Shown here in pieces: positions 52,308-64,000 of a stretch of 64,000 nucleotides of DNA (positions within the stretch are counted from its first letter, which is position 1; every line of letters begins with the position of its first letter). Under the pieces are notes generated by a model. The model had not been told where the DNA came from and did not search any database. It saw nothing but the letters and a program-made list of their open reading frames with translations. The translations under genes and the position numbers were made by a program. Source of the stretch: Mycteria americana (lineage: Eukaryota; Chordata; Aves; Ciconiiformes; Ciconiidae); the NCBI RefSeq assembly GCF_035582795.1, contig NC_134366.1:31357661-31421660 (forward strand), given 5' to 3'.

Positions 52308-52645
52308 AGCAACTTCAGCAAAGATAAGCTGCATTTTCTTCATGTAACTCTTCATATAGAGATGAAGTCTGCAGCAGTGCGGGACCTTAAAACAAACATG
52401 GTAACTAATTGATTTCAGATAGCTTTTTGTCTTCATTATATTAAGTAAATGCATTTCTGTATGAAAGAAAATTATTGCTGATTGTAACAAAGCTGTTAAA
52501 AGTATCCAAGTGTGTGTAGTGTATAGCACACGTTTTCTTCTGTTCTCATTTTTCTTCGTAAGCAGAAGTATTATGTCTTGGTTGATACAGCTGACCTTGA
52601 AATAAAATTTACTCTTCAAATAAAGTACTTCAGAATAGATCTATG
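52308..52645 (+). terminator. 3' UTR and poly(A) signals of the EGF-repeat gene
   Basis: Two AATAAA hexamers lie at 52601-52606 and 52619-52624, about 300 nt after the stop. They are followed by T-rich sequence (CTACTTTTTGATTTTTTTCCCC), as expected downstream of a cleavage site. This gives a short 3' UTR and supports a real transcription unit. Confidence 0.75.
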
Positions 52646-55600
52646 CTCTACTTTTTGATTTTTTTCCCCTTTGACTAGAATTATTGCGTTATATTAATGA
52701 TATGTTTTTAAAAAGCACATGAAACAAAATGTCCTTAATTCAGATTATCAGAAGTGGATGTTAGTTCAAGTATAATTTACCTTTAATAAGATTACACAGT
52801 TGCAAGAGGAAACTTGCAGAGTTTGCATCTTTCTGGAACATCAGCAAACTGCAAAGCATCTTATTAAAATCCTGGTTATCACTTTATATATGCTTCCTGC
52901 CCCTCCCCCAATCAGATTTGGATCTTGGTCAGTTAAACAGCCTTAAAAAACCCCCACAAAACACAGTACTTGTTCAGACAGTTCCACTGTTACTTTCTAA
53001 AAGCTTAATCCATGCTGATACTCTAAAAGAGTCCTTATCTTGACCACTTCTACAATCATATTATCTGATCATCTCTCAACTTCCAATTACTTCCTTTCCT
53101 TATTCCAGTAAGGTAGGGAAATGTGTTTATCTCCCTTCTGGAGATGTAGACATCGATGATTCATTCCTATTCAAGATTGTGTTGTTATAGGAGCAATATA
53201 ACGGGACGCTAGAGAGTGGCAGTGAGAAAAAGCCGTGTCTGTCACAAATCACCTGTGCGGAGGATGCTGCGGCTTGTCCTCTGGACATGTTCCAGTTTGG
53301 CCTCGTTTAGGTTTTCCAGCCTTTTGAATGGGCTGCAGATTGGACTGAGACTCCTACGTTAATTATTCCATGTCTCATTTGTGCTGTTTCTTGAGTCCTA
53401 CAGCTGAGGAAGGTTTTGCCAAAACATGCAAGTTGAATCACTCAAGTTTCTGAATGGTTTCCAGATACATATTTTTTTTTGAGAGATAGATTGATTTTCA
53501 TTGTCTTCCAGGTGCACCTAGAATTTTTGGTGGCAGAATTTTAACTATGCATTATTTTAATCCATTTGCCTATGCATTCTTTTAATCCATTTGATGGAAT
53601 AACATTGTATCTGTGTATAAGCTCCCTTACCAGAACATGTAGCTTTCATGGGCAGAGTGACTTACACGGACACATTTCTCCAGGAATTACAAGCCACCAA
53701 GCATCGACAAGAAGCAAGGAAATGGGGTCTTCTCAGTTACCAACCTTCTCTTAAAGACAGAACCCAAGCATACGGAGGGCAAATGAAAGACAATGGTATA
53801 GTTCATGAGACTCCTGTTTTCTGTTACAAGCAATTGCTGCGTTGTGTAGTTGAGAAGCCTTCCTGGAGGCTGCTGCATTTGGTTCAGATGAAACCTGCTG
53901 TGGACATGTGTTGCGCGGGTTTTGTTGCCAGGGGCAGGGGACAGAGTAAGAGAAGTGTATGGTTTTTGTGCTGCTTTTGCTGTGATACACTGGATATTTC
54001 AGACATGATGGTGCAAAATGTGGTTTTCATGCATGGAAAAAGATGATTTAATCAACGGTTCTGGAGTAGGCTTTATGACGATGAAATTCTGTGTCTGTGT
54101 CACAGTTCACTACAATAATCATGCCATAATTTAGAAATTCAGGAGCTGAGTACCTTAGATGACATACTGGTTGCAGGGAAGTGAATGGAAAAAAATTAAT
54201 TGCCTCAGACCCAAGATTTCAGAGTAAATGAGCAGAAGAATGTAAATGCAAAGAGGCATAATATCTCGGTATTGTTCCTGAAAAGACTGACTTCTACTAA
54301 TAAAGCCAAAAGTGACAATAATGGTGATTAGAAGCCAAAAGAGATATTAGCATCATTAGGAGCATGAAACCAGGAGCAGTCAGTGAGAGACCTGTAATTG
54401 GCGTTTCTGAGCAGGCCAGAACAAATGCTAATTTAAACAGTTCCCTGTTTAGAAATGATTGAAGTAAGCAAGCAGTAATTTGATGGCACACAGAATGTGA
54501 TGGCATATTTTAGAAATACTGCTTGAATGTAGCACCATCTACTGGCTACAGGGGTTTTCGTTGTGGTTTTTTGGTTTTGTTTTTAAGAAATATCATTTAA
54601 ATCTCTGCAATATTTTCAGTGAATTTAAAGTGAATTTTCTAGTACTTAAAGTAGAACAGTCTCAGAATGTATTATTAATGACAGTCCAGGTTCCAAAATT
54701 ATTATTTCCACAGTTCCACATATATTAAAAGAGCTGTCAGTATTCCTTGTCTTTTGTTTGTTTCGCACTCACTGGAGGATTGAACATACTAGTTACAGCA
54801 TGTCATTTTGGGAGCTAGATGTATCTTCCTGTGAAAAGCTAGTTATGCGTGCAGCTCAAAGGCCAAGAAAAATGATACTGAACAGGTTACTTCCTTTATT
54901 TATTAGAGCTAACTGTAACACCTTATACATATGCTCTGATTTTCACTACAAACAACTGGAAAATTTGTAGGGGTAGCGCACTGGTTGCGCTTTTGATATT
55001 CTGTCTTTTTAGAGCATGTGTGGAAAGGTGAGAAGTGTTTCTTCTTTTTAATGTACTCACATGTACATTTTACCATTTATATTTTCTCTTCTACTGTAAG
55101 TGATTATAGCAAGAATGGAGTTATGTGGTTTATCTGTAAAATATCCTGTACTGGCTAAACTGAGCTGTGGGTGAAAACTGAGTAAAATGACCTGACATTG
55201 CCATGCAGTACCTTTATACAAGAGAAACAGCATAAGCATCTTTAGTAATTAGTAACACTTTCTAACCTCTGTGTTTGGTTTTTGTATATGTACCCAGGTG
55301 TTATGTTTTATTGGGAATTTAAACTTTGGATTTTCCCATTTGGGCAAGTAATGGAGTGGATATAGCCAATTTTTCAAGTAGCTTAAGCTTTGATACTGAT
55401 TTACTTTAGGGTTTGCGCTGATTCTTCTTCATGGGTTTGCTTTTGGTAGATGGAAATGTTGACTCAGTTTCTATTCTCAGCTATGAGGATACATAATTAA
55501 CTTTTGTAAAAAGAAAGAGCCTTTCACCTGGGGCCCACTTTTTTGGATTTTTTCTAAATCACAGCCAACATGGATACAAATGTAGGAAACTGAGTCCTTG

Positions 55601-58600
55601 CTAAGATCTGTGGTATCTTCTGTGACAGGAGTCCTTCCTTCAGAAAACATTCATTATATTGCATTTTAAAGATCTTTTCAAGATCATGGGCAAAAGTCAA
55701 TCTGCACTTGACAGGATTTCTGCTGGCCTGCAGAGCAGTTTTAGTGCAACCAGATAATAAATGGATGATGTAAACAGGTACCTTCCAGCACTGTTTAGTA
55801 TTTAAAGAAATCATGCAAGAAAATTCAGTGAAGATACCTGTATTCTGTGCTAAGAATCACTGTAAGATCCTCAGTTTGGCACAAGTTGCCCTTCGTTCCA
55901 TCAGACTGGAACTGTGGCAACTCCTGCAGTATGCAACCCTTCTCCCCCCTTCCAAATCCCCAAACTCTTTTGGGCCTAATTTCAGATTGCATTGTGCAAT
56001 TTTAGAACAATTTTGTTAACCTATATACACAAGCCCTCTGTATGCTTCTGCCTCTTGTTAAACTGAGCAATTTTACTGCATTGTTGCAATGTGCTTTCCA
56101 ATTACAGTGACTTCTGTTTCATGTGTATAATGGACAACCTAGTAACAAAATAGTTTCAACTAATCACATAAGTACTAGGCAGCTTTGAACTAGCTGTCTG
56201 TCTTTATGCATGCACTAGTAATTTTTCTGCTTCACGTGCTTGCTGGAAAATAGCACAGCTTAGCACTGTGCATTTTTAACTACGGTAGCAAAACTCTGGA
56301 TGTGTGTTTTTTTGCACAGCTTGCATTTGGAAAATGTGAAAGAAATAATTTCTACCTTTAGAAACACTGACAATAAGTGGGAAATATGAAAAGTTATGAT
56401 TAAAAAAACCCCCTTTATTCAGCCTGAAATCCTAGAAAGGCGTATCTGTATTGACTCACTTTTGTGAATGAAGAGTTGCACAAACTCATTAACCGAAGTA
56501 CTATTAACAGTGTTCCTGGCAGATGTTAGCTCTCTCTTTAGCACAACACCTCTGTAACTGACACATGGAGTGGGGGTTATTGCAATATGAGGTTACATGA
56601 TATTAGTGTGTTTGCATTTTAAAAACATTTTCAGAAGGTTGTGTATTCAAAGCATCATCCTGAGGCGTCAGTTCCAATAGCTAGTCAGGTTTTGATCGTA
56701 GTGATCTTTGTGAGATGTGAGAAAGGAAACAGTTCAAGTGGAGTAGGTTTTAAATAATACAACAGTTCCCAGCAGATCAGGCTATCAGCCACTTGGATGC
56801 TCGATTAAAAGAAACTATGGAAACATGGAAACTTAAAATGCAAGTGGGAAATTGAAAACATTTTTTAAATACACCAGTCAGGCACTTGGAAGTCCATCAG
56901 GTATCATCCTGGAATGACGCTGAGCTCTCACAATGACAACTTACTTTGCAAATTGACTTAAGAGGACTATCAAAAGGTGAGGAGAAATCTAGGCACAGAG
57001 CTGCTAACAGCTATGATTTGGCAATCAGCATCCCACAGTGGCAGTAAATGGCAAAATGAGCTCCCTTTTATTCCCGTTCAGAATCAGTGTATGTAAATTG
57101 AATATTGCTCAGGAGAACAGGAACTCATGAAGTTTATTTTTGGTTTAAAAAAAAAACAAAACAAAGCAGTGAACTTCAATGGCTTAGCTAAAGGGACATT
57201 TGTATCTATTACCAGAGCTTGGTTGCAGCAGGAACTGGAATGCCTTTTGCAGCTCTAGGGGGAGAAGATGGTGGTCCTCTGTAGGAAACTTCAGAAAAAC
57301 TGGAATTTTATTTGTTTAAAAACTATCTGGCTGGTGGTAGGTACTAGCAGTTCATTGGAGGAAGAGGTAATAGAAAAAAACCTCCTCTATGAAGTTTTTA
57401 GAATACTTTCTGATTTGATGCATACGTATGGCATGATGTACAGAAAATTCCTCCTCTTAGTAGTTCCTACTTTAAGATTCAGCATGGTGAAGCATTGTTC
57501 AGCACTAAAGCATTGTCAAATTTCTCTAAAAGACTCAGGGACAAAATTTTCCCATATTTAAGAATGCCATTTCAGAACTGGGCCATGAAAGAGTCTTACA
57601 GACACAGAAATCACTCGGCAGTTGGCTACTCAACTGCGTGAGTGTAAGCAATGGAGAAGTCAAACCAGAAGAGTCGGCATCTGGCTCCTGGCTCCAAAGG
57701 CTTGCCATAGATAAACCAAAATTATTCTGCATCTGGTTGACTGTTAACAAGACATACGGCCTTGCCTCCAGTGCTAGTAGCCAAGCCTTGGTTTAGATTC
57801 CCCTTCCTTCCTCACTACTAGCTTGTCATTATAACAGACTGATGCAAATACAAGACGAAGAAAAAAATAGTTCTGCTTGTTCTTCTATACACAGCCAAAT
57901 AATATGTATGTAAACAATGTTTAAAAACAGAAGGTACCACTCACAAGCGATGAAGTGCTGCCGCCTTTCCTAGAGACAATCAGCAGCTATTAGTCTTGTT
58001 CCCACAAAGGAAATCTCATAGTCCAGTTGACTACATCAACAAACTGCAGAATTTTGGGTTTGCATCATTCATCAAATCTGTGAGCCCAGTGAAGAATCAG
58101 AAGCTGTGGGGTTTGTGCATGAGGTAGCAAAAAATTATAGCAATATACATATGTTTTAATGACTACAAGATTGTTGTACTGAAGCTCACCAAAATTCATG
58201 ACTGTAATACGAAGCTTTTAAAATAATGCTTCTGGATATTCCTTTCATTTAAATAAACTCTGTAATTGCCTTCAACCCTCTTCCTATTTTCAAGTTTCAT
58301 ACATCCACGCAGCATTGCAATTTAATTGATACACTTCTTTTCTTCAACCATGATGCCTTTGTACCTTGGAGAGAAAAATCAATAAATAAACGTAAAAAGA
58401 AACTTTAATGACACAGCCCATTTTTATGATAAAGTTTAAGAAGCAATTTTAATGCATCTCTGCTTTCCTGATATGCAGAAACACAACATTAACTTAAAAT
58501 TTGTGTATATAGCTTATTTCTTTAAGAAAATGTGCTGTTTTGGTCAGTGTATGATATGGCACTGGCTGACTGATCAGCAGTGTGTTTTCTAGATTAAAAA

Positions 58601-58752
58601 TATACTAATGCTTTGCAGGATATATTTATGTAAACATTTAAATCAAAATTATTTCTCTTTTTAGGTCACATTTTGGAGATCTATATCACAAACATTATAG
58701 TCTTATCCTCATAGGATGTGTAGTTTTATGTTTTCGAAGATGTGTATAAGCT
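52646..58752. other. Intergenic gap between two convergent genes
   Basis: About 6 kb of AT-rich sequence between the 3' ends of the EGF-repeat gene and the VWDE-like gene. It contains a two-copy 25-bp tandem repeat (53545-53594) and no recognisable exon, RNA gene or full mobile element. Confidence 0.65.
53545..53594. repeat. 25-bp tandem duplication, two copies
   Basis: CTATGCATTATTTTAATCCA at 53545 recurs at 53570 as CTATGCATTCTTTTAATCCA, each followed by TTTG. The unit is 25 bp, with one difference in the compared part. Confidence 0.9.
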
Positions 58753-59886
58753 TTTATTAATTGTTTCAATTTCTTAAACATATTTGCTCCATCTCTAGCA
58801 AGTTATCTGCTATCTGACCACAAATGGTATTGGCATTGTCTATTGGACTTGAGAAACTAGAAAAAAGATCTGCAGTCCCTGTAGTTTCAACTGGGAGAAA
58901 CTGGATGAAAGTTAAACCATTGCTGTCTTTCCTGTTTTTTACCCATTTCTCACTAAAAATGCCTGCACATCTAGCAGTCACATTATAGGTTTTACATTAA
59001 AAGACATAATGTGGCAAAGTACTAAAAAGAAAGGAAAGATGGGAAGGATAGAACATGCTAGTTTGGCTGCAGCAGGAGACCGCAGAACTAAACTGTTTTT
59101 AAAACAAAACACAAGTGTGAACAGTGGCATGTGATTAAAGATGAATGTAAAGGAACAGCACCAGCGTGCAGTGCTAAAATCAGCTAGGCTATGTCCCAGC
59201 TCCACCAAATGAATTCTGCTGGCACCAGAAAAGTGTCTAAAAATGTTGAAATTAAAAGAAGAGAAACATCACAGATGATGCAAAAGGAGTAGAATGCTTT
59301 CTACTTCAGCCGTCACAAAAAAAGTTAGTTGTAATGAAATGTTTAATTAAATTACTTCAGTGAGCGACTGTCAGCACTCAAGCAAAGGAATACAACAGAA
59401 GATTATGTGACAAAACAGAGAAACGGTCATCATTCGCTAGAATGCAAAACAGTAAAGCTTTCCAAAGTCACACTTGGGAATAAGGAACGTTTGTATAAAA
59501 CAGGGATGAACTGAGTGACATTGTAGGTAGGTAGGTAGTTGAAAAAGATCAGGGCTTGACTTGACACAAGCTCAGGAAGTCAGCAGTGGGATACTCTTCC
59601 CCAAAATGGGGCCAGATGCTGGAAAAGAGAATAGTGGCTGTTACGAAGAGGATAGTTATCAATTCCTGCTGCAGCCACTTAGGGAATGACAAGAGATAAT
59701 CAGCTTAATTCGAAACAAAGGAAATTTACTTTAGGCCTTGAGAACAATTCTCTAAGTATTAGAGCCTATAAATTACCGGAATAGCTCTTACGAATTTTAT
59801 GAATTTTCCCTCACTGGAGACTGAAAGGAAGAAATTAGACAAACACAGTTGGTGTATTTTGTGCTGCTTCATTGGACAAAGGTGGA
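58753..59886 (-). terminator. VWDE: Probable VWDE 3' UTR and poly(A) signal
   Basis: On the minus strand, an AATAAA lies at 58758-58753, about 1.1 kb after the stop; the ATTAAA variant near 59347-59342 is an alternative. The stretch is AT-rich, and its ORFs have no protein features. A short GTAG repeat (about 59523-59538, plus strand) lies inside. Confidence 0.5.

Positions 59887-64000
<4,114 letters not shown>

Noticed and set aside
54968-54992. GGGGTAGCGCACTGGTTGCGC resembling the D-arm region of a tRNA
   Set aside because: No matching acceptor stem, anticodon arm or T-loop (GGTTCGA-type) follows, so there is no cloverleaf.

Overview
The window is vertebrate nuclear DNA, most likely from a bird, probably Neoaves. 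The evidence is two CR1 LINE fragments with the typical avian CR1 3' end and reverse-transcriptase remnants, and two LTRs of a family common in neoavian genomes, with ends like TGTCCTGGTTTCGGCTGG / CCACGACA. Introns are GT-AG, genes are sparse, and there is one strong CpG island. Most of the sequence is AT-rich non-coding DNA.

Layout. 1-3624 (+) holds the 3' end of TMEM106B: the last intron, a 54-nt exon and the terminal coding exon. Its 3' UTR ends at one of several poly(A) signals between 5083 and 9368. From about 9.4 to 42 kb is an intergenic stretch with two LTRs in opposite orientations (about 9.38-10.0 kb and 14.47-15.06 kb, the second with a 5-bp target-site duplication), a reverse-strand CR1 fragment (about 13.55-14.46 kb), simple repeats and a perfect 30-bp hairpin at 34550-34615. 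At 42.1-43.1 kb a CpG island starts a five-exon plus-strand gene (42573-52307). Between 59.9 and 63.3 kb on the minus strand lie the last six identified exons of a gene best explained as VWDE (von Willebrand factor D and EGF domains); its 5' part is beyond the window.

The main discovery is the five-exon gene at 42573-52307. Joining the exons at GT-AG sites gives an uninterrupted 639-nt ORF: a 212-residue protein with a signal peptide, five EGF-like repeats (30 regularly spaced cysteines) and a basic tail ending KKRKE. I do not recognise it as a named gene and know of no mammalian gene at this place between TMEM106B and VWDE. Its internal repeats sit on single phase-1/phase-1 exons of 96, 105 and 96 nt, the same cassette design as the neighbouring VWDE tail (five exons of exactly 96 nt plus a terminal one). 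The two genes are convergent, which suggests an inverted local duplication of the VWDE tail that gained its own CpG-island promoter and signal-peptide exon. That origin is inference; the exon structure and reading frame are seen directly.

The order TMEM106B (+) then VWDE (-) matches the human 7p21 arrangement and supports both names. TMEM106B is a lysosomal membrane protein and probably has no functional link to the EGF genes. The two EGF genes may encode related extracellular proteins.
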